Of a stretch of DNA of 64,000 nucleotides, positions 33,213-42,534 are shown piece after piece. Source of the DNA: Turritopsis dohrnii (Eukaryota; Cnidaria; Hydrozoa; Anthoathecata; Oceaniidae). The notes beneath the pieces are model-generated. The model did no database searches. It saw only the letters and a list, made by a program, of their open reading frames with translations, and was not told the DNA's origin. Location: the NCBI GenBank assembly GCA_027922465.2, contig BQMF02000267.1, positions 124,001 through 188,000 of the forward strand. Reading direction: 5' to 3'. Position 1 is the stretch's first letter. Each line of letters begins with the position of its first letter. The position numbers and the translations under genes are program-made.

Positions 33213-33458
33213 ATGAAGCATGTTATTTCCGCAATGGTGGTTGCGGTCAGTTTTGTTCGATCCTGTCCATTATCTTTTTTCCAACAACCACTACGAGGTG
33301 TTATATCAGATAAAGAGAAACAAGAAGTTCTTTGCAAGCGTCAGAGACTATATTGAACAAAATCCTCTATGGTTGAAGTATTCGTTAATGCAACAACAGC
33401 TAACAGTAGTAAGATAGAGATACACACCTGTATCTGTACAAGAAGGTGCGTACCTTAA
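33213..33458 (+). pseudogene. possible small secreted Cys-rich peptide gene interrupted by TGA
   Basis: The ATG opens MKHVISAMVVAVSFVRSC, a good signal peptide with a plausible cut after S-C or nearby. It continues through DKEKQEVLCKRQRLY to TGA at 33354. The same frame then stays open for 33 more codons, with an Asn-glycosylation-like NATTANSS and ending CICTRRCVP before TAA. This could be a single-stop pseudogene of a secreted peptide of about 80 residues, an ORF whose stop is real (47 residues), or chance. No splice site clearly removes the TGA. No SECIS element was identified. Confidence 0.3.
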
Positions 33459-33599
33459 ATAACTTACACACCATTTACTCTTGTCGTTTATCCATCTACT
33501 ATATCTACTTATCCCCCTTTCCCCGTTTATCATATTTTGTAAAATATTAAACCTTTTTAAATTTTGCTTGTATAGATCTGATCTTACACAAAATCAGGA

Positions 33600-33605
33600 T
33601 TTATT
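33600..33605 (-). terminator. AATAAA poly(A) signal of the galaxin-like gene
   Basis: On the minus strand CTTCAATAAATCC lies about 160 bp after the stop codon at 33763-33765, the only hexamer in this 3' region. Confidence 0.65.
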
Positions 33606-33762
33606 GAAGGGGTGAATTGAATGCAAGTTTTTTTTGTTATCATCAAATCTTGAAAATTAATTGGTTGATACAATTTTTCAGTGCAGTTTACAATCAATTG
33701 GAAATACAACAATAACATTACTTCACTAAACATAAAGCAAAAAGTTTTAATGTTGTTCTGAA

Positions 33763-34457
33763 TTACCATTGTCGGTTGTAACGTTTGCCATGATAGCACA
33801 GGTGTGTTTTCTTGTTGTAGATCTTCTTACCGCAGTATCCATACCATTGTCGGTCGTAGCGCTTGCCATGATAGCACAGGTGGGTTTTCTTGTTGTAGAT
33901 CTTCTTACCGCAGTATCCATACCATTGTCGGTTGTAACGCTTGCCATGATAGCACAGGTGGGTTTTCTTGTTGTAGATCTTCTTACCGCAGTATCCATAC
34001 CATTGTCGGTTGTAACGTTTGCCATGATAGCACAGGTGGGTTTTTTTGTTGTAGATCTTCTTACCGCAGTATCCATACCATTGTCGGTTGTAACGCTTGC
34101 CATGATAGCACAGGTGGGTTTTCTTGTTGTAGATCTTCTTACCGCAGTATCCATACCATTGTCGGTTGTAACGTTTGCCATGATAGCACAGGTGGGTTTT
34201 TTTGTTGTAGATCTTCTTATCGCAGTATCCATACCATTGTCGGTTGTAACGCTTGCCATGATAGCACAGGTGAGTTTTCTTGTTGTAGATCTTCTTACCG
34301 CAGTATCCATACCATTGTCGGTTGTAACGTTTGCCATGATAGCACAAGTGTGTTTTCTTGTTGTAGATCTTCTTACCGCAGTATCCATACCATTTACGGT
34401 TGTAAAGTTGCCCATGGTAACAAAGATACTTGGATTGATGATAATATACGTATCCGC
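33763..34457 (-). repeat. 78-bp coding tandem repeat array
   Basis: Nearly nine units of 78 bp with very high identity; differences are mainly third-base changes plus G-to-D and N-to-D substitutions in single units. Because 78 is divisible by three, several other frames on both strands also stay open over about 700 bp. The high identity suggests recent expansion or homogenisation. Confidence 0.95.
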
Positions 34458-34668
34458 CTTAAAGTTCAAAAAAGAAACTTTAGCACGTTGATTTTAAAGA
34501 ATTGTTAAAATGTGAAAAGATTTTTTTATGCTTACATCTGTATTTGGCAGGATAACGACTGGCATCATTCGCTAATTCTTTTCCATTTTGATCTGTTTTT
34601 TGTTCTTCAACTTGATCGGCAAATACAACGACACAAAAGGTTAGGAGAAAAAAAAATTGGCTCTTCAT
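33763..34668 (-). CDS. secreted galaxin-like tandem-repeat protein, two coding exons
   Basis: Coding exon 1 is 34668-34536 and coding exon 2 is 34457-33763. The intron runs from GTAAGC to TTTTGAACTTTAAG and splits a Cys codon (T|GC), giving 275 residues. Residues 1-17 are a signal peptide (MKSQFFFLLTFCVVVFA). A 27-residue acidic/basic leader follows. The rest is nine units of 26 residues with spacing C-x11-C-x13; the last unit stops after 23. A typical stretch is YCGKKIYNKKTHLCYHGK, then RYNRQW. The first unit is degenerate (CGYVYYHQSKYLC). The pattern C-G-x-x-x-Y-N-x-x-T-H-x-C-x-x-G is that of galaxin repeats. Galaxins are secreted proteins first known from coral skeletons, with Cys-Cys doublets; here each doublet is Tyr-Cys or Cys-Tyr. 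Lys, Tyr, Arg and Trp are abundant, as in adhesive or cross-linked extracellular proteins. Function is inferred only. Confidence 0.72.
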
Positions 34669-34750
34669 CTAAAATAAGCAAGTAGCAAAACAGTATACTA
34701 AATGTGTATAAAAAAACGAAATTTAGTGGACTCAAGTATACACAACGTAC
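34669..34750 (-). other. 5' untranslated intron of the galaxin-like gene
   Basis: CTGAGTAAAG|GTACGT at the 5' border and TTGCTTATTTTAG directly before the ATG at 34668 make an 82-bp intron. The start codon is then the first three bases of the second exon. Confidence 0.55.
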
Positions 34751-34810
34751 CTTTACTCAGTAACGCGCTGTTACAATTGAACGATGTGTAGGTATGATTT
34801 CAGTCTCTCT

Positions 34811-34819
34811 TTTTATATA
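34811..34819 (-). promoter_or_regulatory. TATA box of the galaxin-like gene
   Basis: TATATAAAA on the minus strand, about 60-70 bp upstream of the untranslated intron. It predicts a start site near 34788. A strong TATA box suits a highly expressed, cell-type-restricted secretory gene. Confidence 0.6.
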
Positions 34820-34820
34820 G

Positions 34821-37800
34821 ATAAAAAGGTGCCAATTAATCAAATTAATGACAGGGCTTTTCAGCACACGAGGATGATTTAGGAAAAATTTGTCATTGAT
34901 AGGTCATCATAGTTTCTGTCATCGTAATTAGATTTGTAAAAAATCGCTGATTTTTGCTGAGGAATATTCGTCCATTAACTACTTAGATAATTATTTAAAT
35001 AACCACAGGAAACATTGTGTACCGCAGCTAATACGTGCACATGATATCAGCAATTGTCTTTCACAATAGTTTTGTTAAATCACTGTTATTAAAGTCACTA
35101 AAAATGCGCCAGAAAATATTTACTGAAATACCATGACTTTTTACATAACATTATTTGTGACGTTGATTTTCTCAACAAACAAAAACTTATTTGACATGAT
35201 TTGCAATTTATCTTTGTCTATCTGTGAAGTCTATTTCCTGAAATTGAGAATATTTACATGTTATTTTTTGCAATTACTCTTATGATTTCTGTATGACTTT
35301 TTCGTGTCTTGAAGGTTACCTAATGATCTCGATTCAAGCAAATCATTGTTATTGGGGTATCCGATGTTACTGTTAGTGAGAACATCCGCTTTGTCTACCA
35401 GCTTCACCAATATCCACCCTTGCGAAGGAATACACGGGGTATTTTTATGAGAAATCTAGTTCAGACGTATGTGGGAATATTTCTTTAAAAATAACTGTCT
35501 TTTAGTAGCAGTGTCGCTTAATTTGTTGCTAAAGATTAATTGAAAATATATATATGCCCCAGTCTTGAAAACCATTGTGTACTTTTTAGCTGTTTAATTA
35601 GAGTATCAAGTATTTATACTAGGACATTCAAATCATTACCTAGAGCGCACAACGTAGTACGCTAACCTGGTCTAACAACATAGAGTAACAATTTTAAGAA
35701 ATGTGCCGTAGCTATGCTAGCGTTTCATCATTTCAAAATTTCATGTTGCTAATTTATCTAAGATCCTATTATGGTGTTGCTTTACCTTTAGAGAAAATTT
35801 AGTGTTGCATATAAACTTGTTCCTTATAAAAACCAACTTGTAATTAGCGTTTCCTATAGAAATTGGCATGTTGCTAAATGATTTTTTGTAAATGCCCCCG
35901 CAACGAGCGTAAGCAAGCGAGGAGGCATAGTAGTTTCACGAGATAGGCAAATGTCAGTTTCCATTTTCGTTTCTCATCATCATCACCACCATCATCATCC
36001 TCCAACTTTTCGTGCGGACGTTACACAGTCGTATACAATTATTAGCTGAATTTGCTTTTCTCCCATGTCAAAGCATGGTACCGTAGGTGGGAGACAGAAT
36101 GTTTTTCTTCCCAATTTATTATTATATTATACTATGTTATTTAGGAAATCTGAAATTTTACCAACAATGCATTTTATTTTTGTATATATTGTAGCTCTAA
36201 ATCTTTTATTCAATAAATTATATTCCATGAACTGATTTTTAGCGGATCTTGCCTTAAAAAGATTTTAATTGGATTTCTGTGTATGCAAGGAAGCCTACAA
36301 ATTGTCGTTCTTCGTGTTTTTCCTTCTTTCTGTCCTTCAAACCTGGTGTGATCATGATCAATAAAACCATTTTATATTTTTTTTCTTGTTTTTTATGTAA
36401 ACTTTGGCTATTTTTTGTTTCAAATCAAATTTTGAAACGCAGATTTCTAATGGATTATTCACTTTAATTTATTTTTTGGAAAAAGTTTTTTTTTTTCTCT
36501 TCTGGTTCTTACAGAATTTCTTTAACGAATTTTAAACTTATTTTGATTATCAATTACGTATCCATATTTTTGGTTCACACATTTCTTTTGTTTCTGATGT
36601 TACTTGTTAAGCCTTATTTACACTTTTTGAAAGGTATATTAGCATCAGTGTGACTATGGCCTAAGAGATAACAAAAAGTAAGAAATTTTTGTTTGTTTTT
36701 CTTTCCGTTGTATAGGCTTGCAGTGTATAGCTTGTTGTGCGTACAAATGCTTTAGCGTTGGGGACATTTTTAGCTAAAGCTACATTCTTGTTATTTTCAT
36801 TTTTGGATTTCTGCGAAAGCAAGAAATACCTTAAAACCGGCTCTGTTCTTTTTTTCTTACTGTCCAAACCTAGCGATTTTTTAATCTCGAAGTTCATTGG
36901 TTCATACTGCCACCGTCTCAAAATTCATTGGTGCATAAAGCACCACTATTACGAAAGGGTGCTAATTAACTTTAATAGCGCTAGTTTATTGGCTTGAATT
37001 TCCGCCATGTGATCATCCGGGTATTTTTCGACTTCACATTTGCACGCCGTTTGCATAATGGTTGAAGAAACCGAAGGAACCCACTTAGATTTCCACGTGT
37101 TGATTGATCAATATTGAACAGATTTAAAAGAAGATTTAAGGGAGAAAGGGGAGAAATTTATAATTATCTTACATTAATTCTACTGCGTTCATTCTTTTCT
37201 AAAAACAAGTTCTCAATGTTTTATAAAAACAGTGTGTAAAAAGAATTGCTTTTATTTTTTGGAAAATGTCTGGGATTCTTATAAGCCTTTCTAAATACAA
37301 AATATCGTTTGTTTCATGTGTGGGCTGTAGTGCTTTTTAAGCTCTGGATACATACAGCTCAGCTCAGTTTCCTCTTCACCTCCAACAACATACAAGAATG
37401 TCTTGTCTACCCTCTGCCTGTGCATCATTTTATGTTTATGTTTGATGCTTCTCTAGCTATTTTAGCTTATTTACTTGTATAGTTATATATTTTGTTCATA
37501 AAGTTTATTGGGAGTTAATGTAAGTTTCGTATTGTGTCAGTTATCCTTTTATAATGCCCTGGTGTGTGTACGTAATTAAAATTTTAATGTTTTTTAAGTT
37601 TCTGAACAAATCTTTATAATCTTTTCATGAAATTTAGTTCAGGTAATGCATGTTTCTAAATTTAAAAAGATGGCAATGACATATTGTTACTCAAATTAAA
37701 GCACAAATTTTTGTTTTCAGTTATATACGTTGATTTTGTATGTATATATAGATGTATTTTGTATCATTAAAATCTAAGCTTTCGTTTTTGTGCTTGTGAA

Positions 37801-38384
37801 TTAGGAATTCTGTTAGGAAGATTGACAAGACAAATTGAATTCATAAGTTCATAACATTTACATAGACTTACATGCGTACTCATTGTCTTATCTGAATTGA
37901 TCACTGAAATTATTAATATCATTTCGTACCAACAAAATAAAGAACATTATGTCATTCAGATATAATCAATTTTATTGGTGTTTATTGCTATAAAGTTTTG
38001 CATTGTGACAATTAGGTTTTTTCCAGATTTTTGGGGAGTACATGATCAGGACTTTAATAAATATATATTGCGGAAATGATTAAACCTTTCTTAAACTTCA
38101 AGAATGTCATACTCTTTCTTTTTTTCATACTTCAGCTGATTTTGCAGAAATCCTTATGCCTGCAAGGGCATCTTGTTCATTTTTGGTCTTCACAAAAATA
38201 TGACATCTTGATAAATTATTAAGGTTGTTTAAGTCGTAATGGAGATCATAATATTTCGATGATCCACAAGAAGCAATGCAATATTGTGCAAAAATCGAAA
38301 GTGTCATAGTAATTCATGCAACTCATCAAACAATATGCTTTCTTTAAAAGCGCATAAGTTTCATCTTTTATCATCTCATCAGTT
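34821..38384. other. non-coding stretch with dispersed repeats
   Basis: AT-rich. Contains a GCAACGAGCGTAAGCAAGCG motif at 35899, a CATCATCATCACC run at 35967-35998, and part of the 36.7-39.1 kb repeat described separately. A 60-codon minus frame at 38125-38307 is not recognised. Confidence 0.4.
36779..36885 (-). repeat. family H repeat, opposite orientation
   Basis: On the minus strand it reads GCTAGGTTTGGACAGTAAG, an A-rich tract, GCCGGTTTTAAGGTATTTC, then TTGCTTTCGCAGAAATCC. This is the same order as at 55776-55862 and 6721-6838. The GTATTTC/GAAATCC hairpin is weaker here. Confidence 0.6.
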
Positions 38385-38709
38385 TTCAATCAACTTTTAC
38401 TAAATTCATCAGCTGCAAGTGTTACCACTAGAAGTTTTTCATTCGGATGCAATAATTCTAAGTTTTGATAATTTGCGTATTTCTCACGAGCTGCATTACC
38501 AAGAACAATATTCACAACACTGAACAGAATTTTGTCGGAAATACTAGAAATATCTTGCAATAATGTCCCATTGCTCCCACTTTACAGACAGGTAGGCTGG
38601 GTGAAAACTTCACATTTTCATTGAAAAGAACACCTGTGCTAAATATAACTATCACATGCTTCAAAGTAAATTTAGCTCCATTCTTGACTGTCACTTCGTA
38701 TAACCACAA
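38385..38709 (-). pseudogene. flavin-containing polyamine-oxidase-like fragment
   Basis: One frame reads LYEVTVKNGAKFTLKHVIVI, then FSTGVLFNENVKFSPSLP and KIFLVFPTKF. After a frameshift at about 38515 another gives REKYANYQNLELLHPNEKLL, VVTLAADEFSK, a stop, then TDEMIKDETYALLKK. These match, in order, the amine-oxidase segments 'VTVSLGVL..FSP.LP', 'KIFL.FP..FW', 'YYPVWQNLE..LP.S.ILLVT' and 'Q.SDEETK.E....L' of polyamine oxidases. FAD-binding N- and C-terminal parts are absent and the catalytic frame is broken. It lies inside a repeated block (see 38700-39120), so it may have been carried along by duplication. Confidence 0.6.
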
Positions 38710-39120
38710 GAAGAATGTATCATTAAATAATTACAACAGTGTAATTCATCAACCTGATACTCAGATAATAAACAGTGTACAATTGAATCTAATACCAGAG
38801 ATTATTTTGAACTTATTATGAAATGAAGATGTTCATGGTCAAACAATAAGGTTTCTCTTTAAAAGTGACTGTGAAGTTACTAATGGGCAGCTAAAAATTA
38901 TGACCTAAATGCAACTAATATTTCCCCTTTAGCAACTGAATATCAACCACCACATCAATGTGTTAGCCAATTTTGTCATAATAAATGTATCATCTTTATT
39001 CTTGCTGACTCTTGACAAACAAGTTTCCTATCCTTTATGCCATAAAATCAAGGGAAACAACGTAATTCAATATAACATTTGCTTTTTATAATTAGGATAA
39101 AACTTTGAACATGCAGTATA
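38700..39120 (-). repeat. segment with an inverted, diverged relative at 54900-55235
   Basis: Read on the minus strand it aligns with the plus strand at 54900-55235. Shared stretches are TTATGGCATAAAGGAT, a CATTGATG..GTTGATATTYAGTTG block, GACCATGAACATCTTCATTTC and AATAAGTTCAAAATAA. A second shared part is 37325-37420 against 55370-55450 (AGCTGAAGAGGAAACTAAGC on the plus strand of the latter). Order is conserved, so this is one repeat unit in two places, with about 1.2 kb extra in this copy. Confidence 0.55.
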
Positions 39121-40177
39121 CAGGTTTACAAAAGAAGAAAAGAAAATTGGTTTAATCTAATGCTAATACTACTAATACAGGCTTTTTGCTTTATAAGAAT
39201 AGCTTCTATGAGAATATCAGGGTGAAATACGCCTAATTTAAGAATATCTTAAGAATATTCCAAGGGTGAATTTCATGAGAATAACGGAATTGGGTAAAAA
39301 CAGATATTGTAAATATAAAACCAATGTAAACAGATATAAACATCAGACATAAAGCCATCTTCATAAGTTCGCAACATATATCGTGTACATCTGATATTAT
39401 CATGGAATCTTATTCTGAAGTCAGGGCCTAATCTGGAAAGGCAGGGCAGCGTCCGGCGGAAGGGAAAAGGGCACATTATGAACATCCAAAGGACACTTTT
39501 TTTAGGAACAGGGTAATCTGAGCTTTATTTTGGTGGGTTAAACCTATATCATGTGTAAAAAAGAGAAGTATTTCCAAAAAAGAAGAAAGGCTAAAATTGA
39601 CAATTTAGATAATAAAATGCAGGTATTCAGAACAAACATATCTTTTTCAAAAAATATGTTCACACACATTACATAATACGAAATAAAAAAAACTTTTGTG
39701 AATAAAAAAAATAAACAGATTTTGGAAGTGAAAATATAAATCCATAACCAAAATCATTACTTAAAAGAGCAGAAGCTTGAGCTTTGGCTTGATTTAATTA
39801 ACAGACTGTTAATGATAGAATGTGTTTCGATTATTTGTGAGGAAAATTGACAGTATATTAATTTTTACAAAGTAAAATATCATATAATTGTATCGAAACA
39901 GTATGATATAATGTGGTCATGGAATTCATCCATATTAGACTATGTTTCTGTTTTTAGGTTAATCGACTATCTAGGAAACACATTTGCGTGTTAAAATATT
40001 ATTCGTAATTGGTTCTCTGAACTTCTTTTGGCATATACAACATCACGCTTCCACTTTCAGTTTTCGTAATGTACTCTCTGAACTAACTGGTTGATTTTGT
40101 TAGTCTCCACAAAGTTTTTCCTTCATCATATCATAAGACTGTTTTTCTTGGCGGTAGCAAGGTAGTGAGAAAGGTAG

Positions 40178-40435
40178 TTAACAAGTTGGTGGCCAGGTTT
40201 TGTAAGTGTTGCTATTGTTCCGGATTTCTAGTCTTAAAATCAAAGCTGCCTTTTTTATGATAGACTCATCATCACATTCAACCCCAGTATCAACGATGGA
40301 ACACTTTTTAAGTTTTCTTTCATAAGTTTCAATAATTTCTCCTTTTGAAAGCGCTTCGTTGTACAAAAATGCACATCCATACTTTGGAACATGCTGAGAC
40401 ATCTCTCCCTCAAATTTCGACAATATGGTATTCAT
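40178..40435 (-). other. unrecognised ORF
   Basis: The frame gives MNTILSKFEGEMSQHVPKYG, with ERKLKKCSIVDTGVECDDES and a KTWPPTC end. Its reading extends a little upstream of the Met (VEEVFPSDDADPIGI). Composition looks protein-like (acidic and basic clusters), but I cannot place it in a family, and upstream similarity would need a frameshift. It could be an exon or a transposon fragment. Confidence 0.3.
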
Positions 40436-40916
40436 AATACCTATTGGGTCTGCATCGTCACTTGGAAATACTTCTTCGACTTTGTGTTCTCTTTGGATTC
40501 TGATAAACGTTTTTTTGTGGGTGTAACGATCATATCACTTTTGGTGAAACCGTAACGAACTTGTATCGCTATTCTCCAGTATGGCAATCACTTGCCATCA
40601 TTTCTAATATCACTAAAATTCGAATAAATCGTCAGTAGATTGAAATCGGATTGTAGTTTCAAAATAAGGTGGAGAGAGAGTGAGAAATTACGTACCTTGC
40701 ATTTTTTACTTTGTTTAAAGAATTTTCCGTAAATGATCGTAAGTTCTTCTCTTTATCATAGAGTTTGAGGTGCAATAAGCATGTAAAACAGTCCGTCATT
40801 ACAATAAAAAGTATAACAAAAAATATATATAAAATACAAAAATATATAAGAAAGTATAAAAATATAACAAGCTAATCTAGTCGACTTGGTCTTGTCACAT
40901 GTTCCATTGTTTTTAG

Positions 40917-41520
40917 AGTTTCCCGCGTTTAAAGTGAATTTCTACCCAACATAACTCGTATTCGACATTTTCAAGATCGGTTCTTCGAGTAAAATGTATC
41001 TCGTTTCGGATACACATGCCTACTCCTCCTCCTTGGCCATTCTTTCGATATGCTCTAAGAAACGTGTACCCCGGAATATCGAGCATGAAGTTGGGGTGGT
41101 TTTGTTAGCGAAAATTTCATTCAGACCGAAGATATCGATTTCATTTTGTTGTAATAAGATTTTTACTTCATCGAATTTACCCTGCAGTCCTCTGATGTTT
41201 TGTTGTAATAATTTCAATCCTTTTTTGGAGCATAAATCTTTTAAGTTGGAAACGTTTGGTCCAGGGTTCGTTTCAATATCTCCGCATAAAAGAAGTATAA
41301 GTTAACAAACGTTTTTCTTCGATGTTATCAAGTTCGAGATCTTTCCATAAAGCGACGAAAAGCAATAACTCTCCCCGCCAGCGTATAAATCTTCATGATT
41401 CAATATTATGCTAATACCATCAGGATGGTTGAAACAACTTCTTTTCACCATAAAATTGATGAAAAATAACGCAAGTATCAACACTCATAAGGGCACGTCT
41501 TTACGCGTAGCCATGTTGTA
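40917..41520 (-). pseudogene. CR1-like 5' fragment with 2A-like motif (copy 3)
   Basis: Starts MATRKDVPL, a TGA, then VLILALFFINF (signal-like), later SSLYGKISNLITSKK, a TAA, LILLLCGDIETNPGP (41257-41283) and LLQQNIRGLQGKFDEVKI, the first strand of an APE-like endonuclease. A frameshift near 41105 is followed by LDIPGYTFLRAYRKNGQGGG. It ends after VEIHFKRGKL at about 40920 and is truncated there. It is the second of two CR1-like pieces joined head to tail with the copy at 41640-44422. Confidence 0.75.
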
Positions 41521-41919
41521 TCTTGAGTGAAAGTCGAAATGAATGAACTTGAAATGAACTCAGTCAAGGCCCAATTTACTCCTAACTCTCCTTTGTTCAA
41601 ATTCAAGACTTTTTATGAATTTATGCAAGAGAAAAAGAGTGAAGATTATTCACTTTTTGAAGAATTCGTGAAGACGTCAAGATTTGCGTCCGTTGCGAGA
41701 AGCTCTTGCATTGCATTTAGTACAGTGTCCTTTTCGAAAACCGGATTGATGGTTGGAAGTTTCTGGTTTTCGATATAATCAACGATTTGCATCATTAGAA
41801 TTCCCTCGTATACTTTCGATAGGATGGGGAGAATCGATATTGGCCGGTAATCTGAGGGTTCTGTCGGTTGGTCGATTTTCGGAATGGAGGTGGTCTTTGA
41901 GATTTTCCATTGGTCTGGA

Positions 41920-42534
41920 CATAGTCATAGGAGAAAGAAAGATAGTCTGGAATCAGGGCCGTTTTTCCGGCCGTTACTATTGCGAACTTGCGTTCCTAGT
42001 ATTTCTAGAACCCAGTCCCAAATGTGATGCACGGCATGAAAGCGCGAAAGTTGGAAATGTTTGAATTTTCTTTTTTGACAATATTTTTTTTAACTAAAAA
42101 ACAATATGCCTGGAGCCAATTGCTCTATTTTTGGTTGCAGTACGTCACGTAGAAACTCTGGTATAGGTATTTTTCGAGTTACTCGAGGAAAAGATGAGTT
42201 TAACACCAACTGGAGGAGCAAACTGATAAACATTATCAAGAAGGATCGTGAAGTAGATGCATCCCTCAAAAATCAAATTGATAAGCAAAATTTGCACATA
42301 TGTGAAAAAAATTTCTGTGAAGAATCAATGATCTTTCGTAAGTTGATAATAGGTGTTCTTAATTATTTTGAACACATTTTGGGCACAGAAATTTTCTGAT
42401 ATATTGGGAATGCTTTCTGTACAAGCAAAATAATTTACAAAAACATTATATATATAAACAAACAAGAAACACTACATAAGTATATATTTACTTTACGGCC
42501 CTGACTCCAGACTATCTTTCTTTCTATGACTATG
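41920..42534 (+). mobile_element. 615-bp P-like miniature element carrying a THAP exon
   Basis: Perfect outer inverted repeat CATAGTCATAG/CTATGACTATG, continuing through AAAGAAAGATAGTCTGGA and TCAGGGCCGT on both sides (about 50 bp). GTCTGGA (possibly GGTCTGGA) is present outside both ends (41913-41919, 42535-42541). The two halves of the RT frame of CR1 copy 2 flank it, which confirms the borders. An 8-bp duplication, inverted ends and a THAP domain are P-superfamily traits. Only the first coding exon survives, so it is a non-autonomous derivative. Confidence 0.75.
42106..42337 (+). CDS. THAP-domain exon inside the P-like element
   Basis: 77 codons starting MPGANCSIFGC, with Cys6 and Cys11, Trp36 in NTNWRSKL, and LHICEKNF. 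The exon ends exactly at C|GTAAGT, a consensus splice donor, in phase 1. THAP domains are zinc-dependent DNA-binding modules (C-x2-4-C-x35-53-C-x2-H) and recognise the ends of P elements. Here the last ligand, usually His two residues after Cys66, is Asn69, so zinc binding may be weakened. Without a downstream exon the product would be a short DNA-binding peptide or nothing. Confidence 0.72.

Noticed and set aside
33354..33356. TGA as a selenocysteine codon
   Set aside because: No SECIS-like structure recognised and no selenoprotein family resemblance; a simple nonsense codon is the cheaper reading.
33747..34508. Four more open frames of about 234-240 codons on both strands over the 78-bp repeats
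   Set aside because: The repeat length is a multiple of three, so any frame open in one unit is open in all. Only the minus frame with signal peptide, spliced Cys codon and galaxin-type pattern makes sense.
36661..36997. Two 86-codon frames on opposite strands
   Set aside because: They overlap the family H repeat and its A-rich tract; repeat sequence explains them.
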